Of a DNA stretch of 64,000 nucleotides, positions 1-7,066 are shown in pieces (within the stretch, counting starts at the first letter, position 1; the number at the start of each line of letters is the position of its first letter). The notes beneath the pieces are model-generated. The model had not been told where the DNA came from, did not search any database, and saw nothing but the letters and a program-made list of their open reading frames with translations. This DNA comes from Sphingomonas sp. PP-CE-1G-424. Its GTDB lineage: Bacteria; Pseudomonadota; Alphaproteobacteria; Sphingomonadales; Sphingomonadaceae. The stretch covers positions 1-64,000 of the forward strand of contig NZ_SLXW01000005.1 in assembly GCF_004341085.1 (NCBI RefSeq). Reading direction: 5' to 3'. The position numbers were made by a program, and so were the translations under genes.

Positions 1-485
1 TTCTTGCCCTTCGTCGGCGCGGCCGTCTCGTTGATGACCTTCAGCGACGCAGCGAGGTTCTTCACGATCTGCGATCGCGCCGGCAGCGACACCGCCTTCA
101 TCATCGCGTCGCGCCGAGAATCGTTCTCGTCGTTGGCGGTGAGGATCTCGATGGCCTCCTCGAGTTCGCCCTGGAAGCTCGTCACCGCGTCCAGCTCGTC
201 GAGCATACGCCCGACCAGCTGGCGGGCGTTCTCGGCGATCGTGCCGGCGTCCATCGGCACGCGAGCCTCCACCGGATCCGCGACCACGATGCGCGGCGCC
301 GGAAGCAAAGTGCGCACCGGTTGGCGGGTGCGAACCGGCCGTTCCCAGCCTTTGAGCTTCGCCCGCTTGCGAATAGCCGCTTCGGAAATCTCGTGCCGAT
401 CAGCTATTTCGCGGATCGAATCATCACCCGACAAGTATTCGTGCTCAATGCGCGACCACTCTTCAGATGTTTTGCGGACTGCCAT
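1..485 (-). CDS. Phage terminase small subunit-like protein (partial, runs off left edge)
   Basis: The reading frame starts at the ATG at 485 and is still open at position 1, giving at least 161 residues. Residues 1-50 form a helix-turn-helix: SIREIADRHEISEAAIRKRA, followed by KLKGWERPVR, a layout typical of small terminase DNA-recognition domains. The rest is mostly helical and charged, as expected for the oligomerisation part. In tailed phages this protein recognises packaging DNA and recruits the large terminase, which would lie beyond the window. The HNH nuclease just upstream on the same strand is the usual neighbour in HK97-type packaging modules. A generic HTH regulator is the alternative. 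Confidence 0.6.
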   Translation of the reverse strand, partial: MAVRKTSEEWSRIEHEYLSGDDSIREIADRHEISEAAIRKRAKLKGWERPVRTRQPVRTLLPAPRIVVADPVEARVPMDAGTIAENARQLVGRMLDELDAVTSFQGELEEAIEILTANDENDSRRDAMMKAVSLPARSQIVKNLAASLKVINETAAPTKGK

Positions 486-615
486 CGATCAGCACCCCGC
501 CACGAAAGTACGCACCCGGAGACGTCCAGGAGGAAATAATCTCCGCATGGGAGCCATAGGGGTCCAGGGGGTCGGCCCCGGCCAGGGATTCACCCACCCC
601 CCCTGCCCCGCGGAG

Positions 616-978
616 TCAGGCTAGGAAGGCAGCCCGCTCGACACGCTGCTTGTGCTTGTCATGGCACGGCTTGCAGAGCGTCTGCAGGTTGGCGAACAGC
701 CAGAAGAGGCGCTCGTCGCCGCGGTGCGGTTCGCAATGGTCGGCGACCAGGCGCGACGTGTCGGCCGTCGTGAAGCCGCAGCCGGGCCACTGGCAGGTGT
801 AGAGGTCCCGGGTGAACACGAGCACGCGCAGGGCCCGCCAGCGCGCCGACTTGTACCACTTGTGCCAGGGCTTGAAGAGGCGGCGATCGGCGTCAGCGCT
901 GCGCTCGACGGGGGCAAGGGAGCCCATCGTCGGCTTCAGCCTGGTCAGCGTGCTGCTGATTGCCTTCAGCTTACCCAC
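616..978 (-). CDS. Phage HNH endonuclease (packaging-module type)
   Basis: This 120-residue protein has the HNH metal-finger layout: CQWPGC (CxxxxC) near residue 65, VADHCEPHRG holding the catalytic His of the DH motif, and CKPCHDKHK near the C-terminus. Small HNH nucleases of this kind, beginning MGKLKxI and carrying a PWHKWYKSARWRALR segment, sit next to terminase genes in many siphophages and take part in cos cleavage and packaging. The GTG at 978 is chosen because it keeps the conserved KLKAI start; an ATG at 927 is possible. The gene lies between a DUF3164 gene and the terminase small subunit on the same strand. Confidence 0.8.
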   Translation of the reverse strand: MGKLKAISSTLTRLKPTMGSLAPVERSADADRRLFKPWHKWYKSARWRALRVLVFTRDLYTCQWPGCGFTTADTSRLVADHCEPHRGDERLFWLFANLQTLCKPCHDKHKQRVERAAFLA

Positions 979-983
979 GAGGC

Positions 984-1622
984 TTACGCGGACGCCAGAT
1001 CGATCGTGACCGGGTGCCACGGCGCATCGTGCGCGGGCCGGTCGTAGAAGCGGACGTAGGTGCGCGAGCCGATGACGCGGATCGAGTCCTTGATCGCCTC
1101 CATGGCGCGCAGCCAGCGGACGTCGTCGAAGTCGAGGCGTAGTAGGCGGAACAGCTCGGCCCGGTTGATCTGGCCTTCCTTGTCGACCTGGAACACGCCG
1201 TTGACCACGGCCTGCAGCTCGACCGGCGAGCCGCCTGCCCAACCCATCAGGCATTCGTCGATCAGCACCTTAGCGGCCTGCAGCTCGGGCCCGAACTCGA
1301 GGAGGTCGGCGACCTGCACCTGAGCCCGCTCGCGCCCGTCGAAGGTGAGCAGCGTGATGTTGCCCTTTTTCCCGCCGACCGTCGTGCCGTACTCCTGCGC
1401 CAGCAGCGCCTGGAAGGCACCGACGCGCTCGAACGTCCGGACCTTGAACGCGGCGACGAGGGCGGACAGTTCGCGCGCGTCGGTAAGGATAGCGCGCACC
1501 GTCTCGTCCATGAGCAGGTCGACCGGCTTGACCGCTGCGAGCGGAACCAGGCTGCCCTTGGCGTCCCTAAGGTACATGGTGCCGGCGACCTCCATCGCGG
1601 CGGGGTGCGGCTCGGTGGTCAT
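984..1622 (-). CDS. DUF3164 family phage protein
   Basis: The 212-residue protein matches the DUF3164 pattern: an N-terminal YLRDAKGSLVPLAAVKPVD, then AFxALLAQEYGTTVGGKKGN, ALIDECL-type and AVVNGVFQVDKEGQIN segments, and a C-terminal SIRVIGSRTYVRFYDR. The family is best known from early regions of Mu-like transposable phages and its biochemical role is not established. Its ATG overlaps the stop of the 55-residue gene upstream (ATGA), so the two are probably translationally coupled. Finding it in an element that uses a serine recombinase and a tRNA site suggests a mosaic phage. Confidence 0.8.
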   Translation of the reverse strand: MTTEPHPAAMEVAGTMYLRDAKGSLVPLAAVKPVDLLMDETVRAILTDARELSALVAAFKVRTFERVGAFQALLAQEYGTTVGGKKGNITLLTFDGRERAQVQVADLLEFGPELQAAKVLIDECLMGWAGGSPVELQAVVNGVFQVDKEGQINRAELFRLLRLDFDDVRWLRAMEAIKDSIRVIGSRTYVRFYDRPAHDAPWHPVTIDLASA

Positions 1623-1786
1623 GCCGGCGTCCGCTGAGGCGCGATCGGTGCCGTGATCGCGGCGATCGTCTCGACCGGCAGGCGCTTTAGGATCTCGCGC
1701 ATCAGGCTGATCGGGACGCCGATCAGGGCGGTATCCGGATGGCCGGCGTCAACGGCACGCCGCATAGCATCGAACGGAATGGCCAT
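1619..1786 (-). CDS. Small phage protein, 55 aa, unknown
   Basis: This 55-residue frame starts with an ATG at 1786 that overlaps the upstream stop as TAATG, and ends with a TGA overlapping the DUF3164 start. Overlap at both ends, together with host-like codon use, argues that it is real despite its size. The protein begins MAIPFDAMRRAVDAGHPDTA and continues into one predicted helix (LMREILKRLPVETIAAI). I recognise no family. Its position ties it to the DUF3164 operon. Confidence 0.6.
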   Translation of the reverse strand: MAIPFDAMRRAVDAGHPDTALIGVPISLMREILKRLPVETIAAITAPIAPQRTPA

Positions 1787-2052
1787 TACCAGCATGCCTT
1801 GGTGCCGTCGGCACTGAGATAGAGGGGCGGACGGGCAGCGCGACCGGTGGTGCCACGGAAGGGCTCGAGGATGTCGCGGGAAATACCCTGCGCCAGTTCC
1901 TCGAGTTCGTTGTATTGGTCGGCGGAATCAATGCCCAGCCGCGCTCGTTGGGTCAGCTCATCGAACCGCGGTGTAATGCGTTCGAGCTGATCGGCCAAAT
2001 TCGAGTTCGGCTGGGCAGGCCGTGCATCCGTTCCTGATCGATCATGACGCAT
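1786..2052 (-). CDS. Hypothetical phage protein, 88 aa
   Basis: The start is the ATG at 2052, preceded by GGGAG at about 8 nt; longer in-frame versions have no ribosome site. The protein is hydrophilic, with a helical centre (LADQLERITPRFDELTQRAR) and an acidic ELEELAQGISRDIL segment. No family is recognised. The stop overlaps the next start by two bases, so it belongs to the same transcript as the DUF3164 gene. Confidence 0.55.
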   Translation of the reverse strand: MRHDRSGTDARPAQPNSNLADQLERITPRFDELTQRARLGIDSADQYNELEELAQGISRDILEPFRGTTGRAARPPLYLSADGTKACW

Positions 2053-2188
2053 TGCAGATCTCCCGTCGGGATGGCGTGCTCGAGGGGGGCGAGCGACGCC
2101 AAGCAGATACAACTGTGGCGGGGGCGATTTGCGAGTTACGTGACCGTTTGGGCAGGTGTCCTTGTGGGAAGTTCCCCAAAGGTCACCC

Positions 2189-2809
2189 CTAGCAGCGCTT
2201 CCAGCTGTCCAGCGCCGAGACCAGGATCGATCGCGCCCGTCGGTTGGAAAGCCGCCAGTCCCGCGCGGCCGTCGTCAACGCCATGTCGTCGACGATGATC
2301 GCGAGCAGCATCAGGGCATGCGGAGCAACCGCGTCGCGCCAACGGGCGTATGCGCGCTCCCGAATCACGGCAGCGATTGGCGCGTGCGAAGCGCTGTGCG
2401 GACCGCCACCCGAGCTTCGCGGCTCCAAGTTCGCAGTGCGAACCGCAACTTCGGCCGTGATGGAATGGTATGCTTCCGCGATCTGATCGGCCGCGGCGAG
2501 CTGGTGCGCGTCGATCGCGCCGGTAGCGACGAGGCGGGCGAGCGCACCCTCGCGTCGCGCCTGTACCGCTGCGTGCTCGTGCGTCTCGGCCGTGCCGTTC
2601 GTCTTGTGCGACCAGCGCTCACGCAGCAGCACGCGCTCCTCGATGCCGGGCTCGAGCGAGACGATCGCCGGCGTCTTGCCCTTCTTCAGCCGGTTCGCGC
2701 CCTTGGGTTTCGGACGCGGTTCGCCGAGCACCAGGTGCGCGACGCGCTGCCGCTCGCGTTCGAGCGCTTCAGCGAGCGAAGGCGCTTCGTCAGTAGGTAG
2801 GTATGGCAT
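2189..2809 (-). CDS. Putative phage regulator with C-terminal helical domain (DUF6456-like resemblance)
   Basis: The protein has 206 residues. The N-terminal half is basic and lysine-rich (RPKPKGANRLKKGKTPAIV). The C-terminal half has an arrangement like the DUF6456 proteins of alphaproteobacteria: a helix around AADQIAEAYHSI, then ALMLLAIIVDDMALTTAARD and a basic WRLSNRRARSILVSALDSW. That family is thought to contain HTH-type regulators; the resemblance here is by eye only. It overlaps the upstream LexA-like gene by 20 bases and follows it in one transcript, so a regulatory role in the phage late arm is plausible. Confidence 0.5.
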   Translation of the reverse strand: MPYLPTDEAPSLAEALERERQRVAHLVLGEPRPKPKGANRLKKGKTPAIVSLEPGIEERVLLRERWSHKTNGTAETHEHAAVQARREGALARLVATGAIDAHQLAAADQIAEAYHSITAEVAVRTANLEPRSSGGGPHSASHAPIAAVIRERAYARWRDAVAPHALMLLAIIVDDMALTTAARDWRLSNRRARSILVSALDSWKRC

Positions 2810-3194
2810 GAGGATCCCCGGCGTCGACGTCAGGGATATGCTCGAGGATCGCGACGAGCGGGAGATGACCTTGTGGTAACGGCAGCACGCGATCCGCGCC
2901 GGCGAAGTCCTCGTTCACGACGACGCCCATCTGGCGCATCCGATCGAGCAGCTGCCGCTCCAGCAACCCGGGCACGGTGATCGCGCGTTGCGCGCCGGCC
3001 GCGCGCTCGATCATCTTCTCGAACGCCAGCTTCTTCACCAACGCCTTCGCCCGGGTGTCGCTAACATCGAGCGCCAGCGCGATCTCGCGCATTGCGGGAC
3101 TGCGGCCGTGCTCGAGGATGTACTGAGATATGAAATCGAGCGCCTGCTGCTTTCGGCTCGCTCGCACCGGTAACACCTCGGAATATATGCCCAT
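2790..3194 (-). CDS. LexA-type winged-helix regulator without peptidase domain
   Basis: Residues 14-75 (QQALDFISQYILEHGRSPAM, then REIALALDVSDTRAKALVKK) follow the LexA DNA-binding domain pattern: helix, the GRSPAMREIA element, then a recognition helix and wing. The remaining 60 residues do not contain the Ser/Lys autoprotease of LexA, so it would not be self-cleaved by RecA signalling. It is the first gene of the minus-strand block that leads to the terminase. Its 117-nt upstream gap holds an inverted repeat overlapping a near-match to the alphaproteobacterial LexA box, consistent with autoregulation or SOS input. The start at 3194 has GGGGGAAC upstream. Confidence 0.7.
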   Translation of the reverse strand: MGIYSEVLPVRASRKQQALDFISQYILEHGRSPAMREIALALDVSDTRAKALVKKLAFEKMIERAAGAQRAITVPGLLERQLLDRMRQMGVVVNEDFAGADRVLPLPQGHLPLVAILEHIPDVDAGDPHAIPTY

Positions 3195-3204
3195 CGTTCC
3201 CCCG

Positions 3205-3232
3205 GATCCCCGATAGGAACATAGGGGGAATC
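3205..3232. promoter_or_regulatory. Candidate operator / near-LexA box upstream of the LexA-like gene
   Basis: Half-sites GATCCCC (3205-3211) and GGGGAATC (3225-3232) form an imperfect inverted repeat. Within it, GAAC at 3217 and GAAT at 3228 are separated by 7 nt, one base away from the alphaproteobacterial LexA box GAAC-N7-GAAC. It lies 11 nt upstream of the start codon of the LexA-like gene. Confidence 0.35.
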
Positions 3233-3311
3233 AGAATTTATCGCCAGTGGCGCGAAGGTGGGATCTGGCTCAGGAGCGGGTACCTCATCAAAATACCGGA
3301 AGAATAAGACG

Positions 3312-4118
3312 CTATTTCGCAGGCAACTGCCGTCTAAGGAGTATATTCCAAGGTGGCGTATCTTCGCGCGTCAGTTGAAAACCTGCTCCGCCGCAATGCG
3401 CCATCCCGGTATTCGACGAGCTTCCCCAATCCTCGCCGCCGACAAGGGCTTGCAGCTTTTCACCATCAGCATAAAACCCAGATCTGTCGCGGTAGTCGAT
3501 GAACGCTCCGCGATGAACGTTCAGCTCAGCGTTGGTGAGCGTCAGGTCCAGAATGATGCCGCCCCCTGTTTGGCGAGCGGTGAGGCGGCTGCCTACATAG
3601 GTTATGTCCCACAATGCCGTCGAGGCCACCAACTCGCCTCGCACCACCGTCAATAGTTCGGTACCATTCAGGTCCGTCACGATTGCCGACGCAGTCAGCC
3701 AGCCGTCTTCACGATCAAAAGCGAGATAGGTCCGGTTATTCACGACCACGACAGACTTCGCGATATTCTCAGCTGGAGTATCCGTTTCGTACCAGTTCGT
3801 GCCGAACTCAAGCCGTAGTTCGCGAGCGCGACCTATATCTAAGCCCGCTGTATTCTTCCGATTAAGGTTGAACGGCGCGGCATTGTGCTCCTGTACCGCC
3901 TCAACAGCTAATCGGCCGCGGGTCTTGGCATCATGATGGTTCGGACAAAGCAGCGTGAGGTTTTCAGCAGCGTGTTCGCGCACAACTGCGTGTTCAATCA
4001 CGTGGTCATAATGATACACCGGCATACCGCAGATCACACAGCCGAACCGGCACCGTTGTCGGACCTCGCGCTTCACGCCCTCCGGTATCGGCGGACGTGC
4101 TTGTTTTGCGTCAGTCAT
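3312..4118 (-). CDS. HNH endonuclease with unknown C-terminal domain (cargo gene)
   Basis: From the ATG at 4118 (GGAACAG upstream) the protein has 268 residues. Residues 20-70 carry an HNH finger: CVICG, YHYDHVIEH with the DH pair, and LLCPNHHDAKTRG. The remaining 190 residues are rich in beta-strand and resemble no domain I know; the C-terminal part may recognise a target. A second start, at 4139, lies directly against hairpin copy A. Base composition is visibly less GC-rich than the flanking phage genes. HNH nucleases with private C-terminal domains are frequent in phage-borne defence and superinfection-exclusion loci; that role is inference. Confidence 0.75.
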   Translation of the reverse strand: MTDAKQARPPIPEGVKREVRQRCRFGCVICGMPVYHYDHVIEHAVVREHAAENLTLLCPNHHDAKTRGRLAVEAVQEHNAAPFNLNRKNTAGLDIGRARELRLEFGTNWYETDTPAENIAKSVVVVNNRTYLAFDREDGWLTASAIVTDLNGTELLTVVRGELVASTALWDITYVGSRLTARQTGGGIILDLTLTNAELNVHRGAFIDYRDRSGFYADGEKLQALVGGEDWGSSSNTGMAHCGGAGFQLTREDTPPWNILLRRQLPAK

Positions 4119-4140
4119 TGCTACTGTTCCAAACTTCATC

Positions 4141-4163
4141 GCGGCGGAGATACCCTCCGCCGC
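4141..4163. repeat. Cargo hairpin copy A
   Basis: Perfect 8-bp arms GCGGCGGA / TCCGCCGC enclose a 7-nt loop (GATACCC on the plus strand). It sits 22 nt upstream of the chosen start of the HNH gene. Copies C (5498-5520) and D (6188-6210) have the same arms and loop length. Confidence 0.85.
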
Positions 4164-4267
4164 ACCGCGCCCGATGCCGCAAATCCACCTCAGCTTGCCA
4201 GCGTACAGCGCAAAATGCGCCGGCAATCAGCCCGTATTTCTTAGAAGTTTCGGTGACAAATAACATA

Positions 4268-5008
4268 CTATAATTCACTTAGTCCGATGATGGATACTCC
4301 ATCGCTTCCATCTTCTTTGTATCTGCCTCCCGAAATTGATAATGCCATGGCTTGCCTTGTGATTTGCCGCTCGCCGCTGGCGTCGAGATACTCGATACGA
4401 AAATTGACGGGAATTTTTTGAGTCTGTCGCGCATTCAACTCTTGCTCGTGAGCCGACCTCAGATAATGGGCGTAGCACGTGGCGAAGAAAGCGAGGTTCG
4501 GATCGATGATGAAGCGCTGTGAACGTTCCGCCGTCGCTGAGGGGCCGATAAATTCGACTATTCCGAAGCTTTCGCCGGGCAGTCGGAAGCCCCCAATTAC
4601 CTCTCCTCCGTCGCGGACCTGACACCCGAAATCGTCATTCTGCACGGTTAGGCCGGGAAAGTACGGCGCGAGTTTTCCCATCACGTCATCATAAATAGTC
4701 TGATACTCAATTTCCGCGAATACTCTGATGTCAAAGGCTGCGCCATTGCCCACATTTAGGAGACAAAAGCGATAGTCCTCGGACCCGCCGTTTTGATAAC
4801 GGGCATCTTCGCCCGGTGGCGTCCACCAGAAGTCAGTCTTGATCGAGCCGGTGGTGCGAATTTGATATTGCTGCCGTTGCACAAGAATCTTGGGAACGAA
4901 CTGAAAACGCACCTGCGTGAGAACGAGCCGGGCTGCGTAGGCTGCTACCGCCGCAGCCGCCACGGTTCCTGCAGCGCTCAGAACGTTAGCCCACGTCTCA
5001 ATACTCAC
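4268..5008 (-). CDS. Membrane-anchored protein of unknown function (cargo gene)
   Basis: The 246-residue protein has one N-terminal membrane helix (residues 8-31, AAGTVAAAAVAAYAARLVLT). A soluble region follows, rich in aromatic and beta-prone residues, with an immunoglobulin-like feel (FCLLNVGNGAAFDIRVFAEI and IDPNLAFFATCYAHYLRSAH). I recognise no family. A single short N-terminal anchor before a cytoplasmic domain is common in phage-encoded exclusion proteins and in defence effectors. The start has GGGGAGATGATTC upstream. The gene stands apart (over 100 nt on each side) and has half-hairpin B 51 nt upstream of its start, so it may be transcribed on its own. Confidence 0.65.
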   Translation of the reverse strand: MSIETWANVLSAAGTVAAAAVAAYAARLVLTQVRFQFVPKILVQRQQYQIRTTGSIKTDFWWTPPGEDARYQNGGSEDYRFCLLNVGNGAAFDIRVFAEIEYQTIYDDVMGKLAPYFPGLTVQNDDFGCQVRDGGEVIGGFRLPGESFGIVEFIGPSATAERSQRFIIDPNLAFFATCYAHYLRSAHEQELNARQTQKIPVNFRIEYLDASGERQITRQAMALSISGGRYKEDGSDGVSIIGLSEL

Positions 5009-5058
5009 GAATCATCTCCCCGTTAGCTGACACCAATAAGATATGAACGCCCCCTTTT

Positions 5059-5079
5059 GCGGCGGATAACCTACGTAGG
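5059..5079. repeat. Cargo hairpin half-copy B with CCTACGTAGG palindrome
   Basis: The first arm and loop start (GCGGCGGATAACC, 5059-5071) match copy D exactly. The second arm is replaced by the 10-bp perfect palindrome CCTACGTAGG (5070-5079). It lies 51 nt upstream of the membrane-protein start at 5008. Confidence 0.6.
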
Positions 5080-5177
5080 CACCTGGCGACTTCAACATTC
5101 GCGTTACTGAGGAAGGCCGGGCGGCGCGTGAAGCGTGGGGGGGTATTGACGCGCGCGACCGGCACCAAAAGATTGAT

Positions 5178-5462
5178 TCAAAGCCTCTCCTCAATCCAAT
5201 CCCAGATCTCGTCCGTGAGGCGTCCGTTATATTCGTCGTCATTGAGCTCGGAAACAAACAGGGTATCGCCTTTGTCCTGCGCTTTATTCAGATGCTTCGA
5301 GATATCCTCGGCGTCCATGTCCGACGAAAGCCATGCTACGGTATCGAGCTTGCCGGTCATCTTGTAATCGTATGCGTCTAGCTGCTTGATAAATTTCGCA
5401 CGAGCAGCGGCGTAATTACCTCCCTCGTTGTTGAGGTTCCAAGTCACGACGAAAACAGCCAT
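5178..5462 (-). CDS. Small SinR-family / Cas2-fold protein (cargo gene)
   Basis: From the ATG at 5462 (AAAGGATATATTG upstream) the protein has 94 residues. The order is a first strand AVFVVTWNLN, a helix NYAAARAKFIKQLDAYDY, a strand LDTVAWLSSD, a helix DAEDISKHLNKA, then strands TLFVSELNDDEYNGRL and a final WDWIEERL. This is the ferredoxin-like layout of small proteins annotated as SinR family, which are structurally related to Cas2 and VapD. Some members are RNases, others have no known activity. No cas genes or CRISPR repeats are present, so a CRISPR role is unlikely. Hairpin copy C is 36 nt upstream. Confidence 0.6.
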   Translation of the reverse strand: MAVFVVTWNLNNEGGNYAAARAKFIKQLDAYDYKMTGKLDTVAWLSSDMDAEDISKHLNKAQDKGDTLFVSELNDDEYNGRLTDEIWDWIEERL

Positions 5463-5497
5463 CAATATATCCTTTTCGAAACCGATTAGGTCCAAAC

Positions 5498-5520
5498 GCG
5501 GCGGATACACCCTCCGCCGC
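5498..5520. repeat. Cargo hairpin copy C
   Basis: Arms GCGGCGGA / TCCGCCGC, loop TACACCC. It lies 9 nt after the MltR-like gene stop and 36 nt before the Cas2-fold gene start. There is no T-run on either side, so it does not look like an intrinsic terminator. Confidence 0.85.
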
Positions 5521-5529
5521 CCGGTGGAG

Positions 5530-6135
5530 TTATTTCGGCCACAGCTGCATCGATCGCAAAAATGCATGCGAACTCGCATCCAGAAAACTTCCCGGGTTAA
5601 CGGCATCGGGCGAAATGGGGCTGCCGTCCGTGGGAATAGTTCCGTCAATGACTTTCGCGGTGATGGCACACATGCTTATGAACATCGCGCGCGCCTGGGC
5701 TGGGTGCCAGTCCTGGGGTGGCTGGGAACCTGGCCCGGGAAACAACCTCGGCAATACGCTTCGTATCTCAGGTGTATCGAAACCAATCGCTTGCCGAGCG
5801 TGAGCGCACGCGTTGCGCATCTCACGAGCGACATCCAGAGACGTCCGCATCTCGCCCGTGATGATACCCAGGCCAAAAGCAAGCTTGATCCGGCCGCTAA
5901 ATGTTCCAGCTACACCGTTGAAACTGACGAACTCGTCGAATTCCGTTTCGTCAAACTGCTTTAGGGCCTTCCTTAAGGCGATTGTAAGAGCGTCTTCTAG
6001 CATCGTAGTCGCAACTACGATTACGCCGCGGTCGCTTTCTTTTTCCAAGCCTTTAAAAAACTCGTCTGGTTCCAAGCTTAGAGAACTTGCTTTGGAGAAC
6101 GCCTTCAATGTTTTTATCGATGCTGGTGTAGCCAT
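5530..6135 (-). CDS. MltR-like protein (cargo gene)
   Basis: From the ATG at 6135 (GCAGGAGTACATCGCG upstream) the protein has 201 residues. Residues 35-125 match the MltR/mannitol-repressor-like fold by pattern: IVVATTMLEDALTIALRKAL, then GRIKLAFGLGIITGEMRTSL and DVAREMRNACAHARQAIGF. In MltR this helical domain contacts partner proteins and does not bind DNA by itself. There is no mannitol operon here, so a mannitol function is unlikely. MltR-like proteins without sugar genes also occur on mobile elements. The C-terminal 60 residues are unassigned. Hairpin D lies 52 nt upstream. Confidence 0.65.
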   Translation of the reverse strand: MATPASIKTLKAFSKASSLSLEPDEFFKGLEKESDRGVIVVATTMLEDALTIALRKALKQFDETEFDEFVSFNGVAGTFSGRIKLAFGLGIITGEMRTSLDVAREMRNACAHARQAIGFDTPEIRSVLPRLFPGPGSQPPQDWHPAQARAMFISMCAITAKVIDGTIPTDGSPISPDAVNPGSFLDASSHAFLRSMQLWPK

Positions 6136-6187
6136 CGCGATGTACTCCTGCGGAAAAGTCAACAAGTGCGTAAAAGACAGGCCGGCT

Positions 6188-6210
6188 GCGGCGGATAACC
6201 CCTCCGCCGC
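6188..6210. repeat. Cargo hairpin copy D
   Basis: Arms GCGGCGGA / TCCGCCGC, loop TAACCCC. It lies between the lipoprotein gene (stop 6294) and the MltR-like gene (start 6135). Confidence 0.85.
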
Positions 6211-6293
6211 AGTAGCCCGAAACACGCGGAAAACCGCGAGTTTCAAACGTGTTTTTTGAGCAAGTACCCCGGCTGTACCCCTATCTCCGCAAG

Positions 6294-7010
6294 CTAGGAG
6301 GATGGCGCATCCGGGGCTCGCAACGTCGACCCATCGGCAAAGACGATCTGCTCTGGTTCGAAGCGGAAACGCTTGTCCTTATCGAGTGTCATGATTTTCT
6401 TATCGAGATCGAGGTATTCGTTGATCTCGTAGGACAGCTCGACGGCTTCACGTGCGCCTGGCGCGACGGCATGCTCGAGCTGCATCGGCACGCGGACATA
6501 CTCGTCCCCGAAGGTGTCGATAAATACCGCCTGCCCCTTCAGCGCCTTGATAGGTTTGGCACCGGAGTTTTGGACTGCGAACGTCAGGCTCGAGGTCGCA
6601 TTGAAACGTCCGGCGTTGATATCACTGGGCACTAGGTGCGCGTCGATGAATGCGACCGTGACAGTTCGGCTGATCTGCTCGGCGACCGCCTTACGTTTCT
6701 GATCGATTTCCAGCTTCAGCGCCTGCGCCTTCTTCTCGCTCTCGCTAAGGTTGTCGGCGAACTTCTGCTGTGCCGTTATCGCCTCGCCGACGGTCGTCGC
6801 TTGATCTGGCAGAGTGGAATTCCCGAAGGCTTTCGCCAACTCACGGCGCATGAGGTAGCCGGCGAACAACTTCTTGTCGTCGTCGCTCAGACCCTTTCCG
6901 ATCTCCGCCAACTTGGCGGTATCGGCGGACGCCGGCAGCTTCTCGTTTTTAACGGAGTTGCATCCACACAGCAGCAGCGACGCGGCGATCATCATAATTG
7001 TCGTCTTCAT
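6294..7010 (-). CDS. Phage-encoded lipoprotein with coiled coil
   Basis: The 238-residue protein starts with a lipoprotein signal (MKTTIMMIAASLLLCGCNS) with the lipidated Cys at residue 17. Residues 75-115 form a charged helix likely to be a coiled coil (QQKFADNLSESEKKAQALKL, then EIDQKRKAVAEQI). The C-terminal half has beta-type repeats (SSLTFAVQNSGAKPIKALKG) similar to DUF-type lipoproteins that contact other envelope proteins. The start has GGGGTAAAT upstream. A phage-encoded envelope lipoprotein expressed near the immunity region suggests lysogenic conversion or superinfection exclusion; this is inference. Confidence 0.7.
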   Translation of the reverse strand: MKTTIMMIAASLLLCGCNSVKNEKLPASADTAKLAEIGKGLSDDDKKLFAGYLMRRELAKAFGNSTLPDQATTVGEAITAQQKFADNLSESEKKAQALKLEIDQKRKAVAEQISRTVTVAFIDAHLVPSDINAGRFNATSSLTFAVQNSGAKPIKALKGQAVFIDTFGDEYVRVPMQLEHAVAPGAREAVELSYEINEYLDLDKKIMTLDKDKRFRFEPEQIVFADGSTLRAPDAPSS

Positions 7011-7066
7011 ATTTACCCCTGTTTTTATGCTGTCCTACACGTCGGCCGCTCGTCACCCAGACTCGC

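Noticed and set aside
4..624. 206-residue plus-strand ORF at the left edge
   Set aside because: Antisense to the terminase small subunit-like gene; Ser/Arg-rich translation without domains.
984..1622. Mu-like transposable phage
   Set aside because: DUF3164 suggests it, but a serine recombinase next to a tRNA and a terminase-HNH module indicate site-specific integration, and no Mu transposase is seen in the window.
5498..5520. Intrinsic terminator
   Set aside because: Strong stem but no T-run on either strand, and recurring copies stand upstream of genes.
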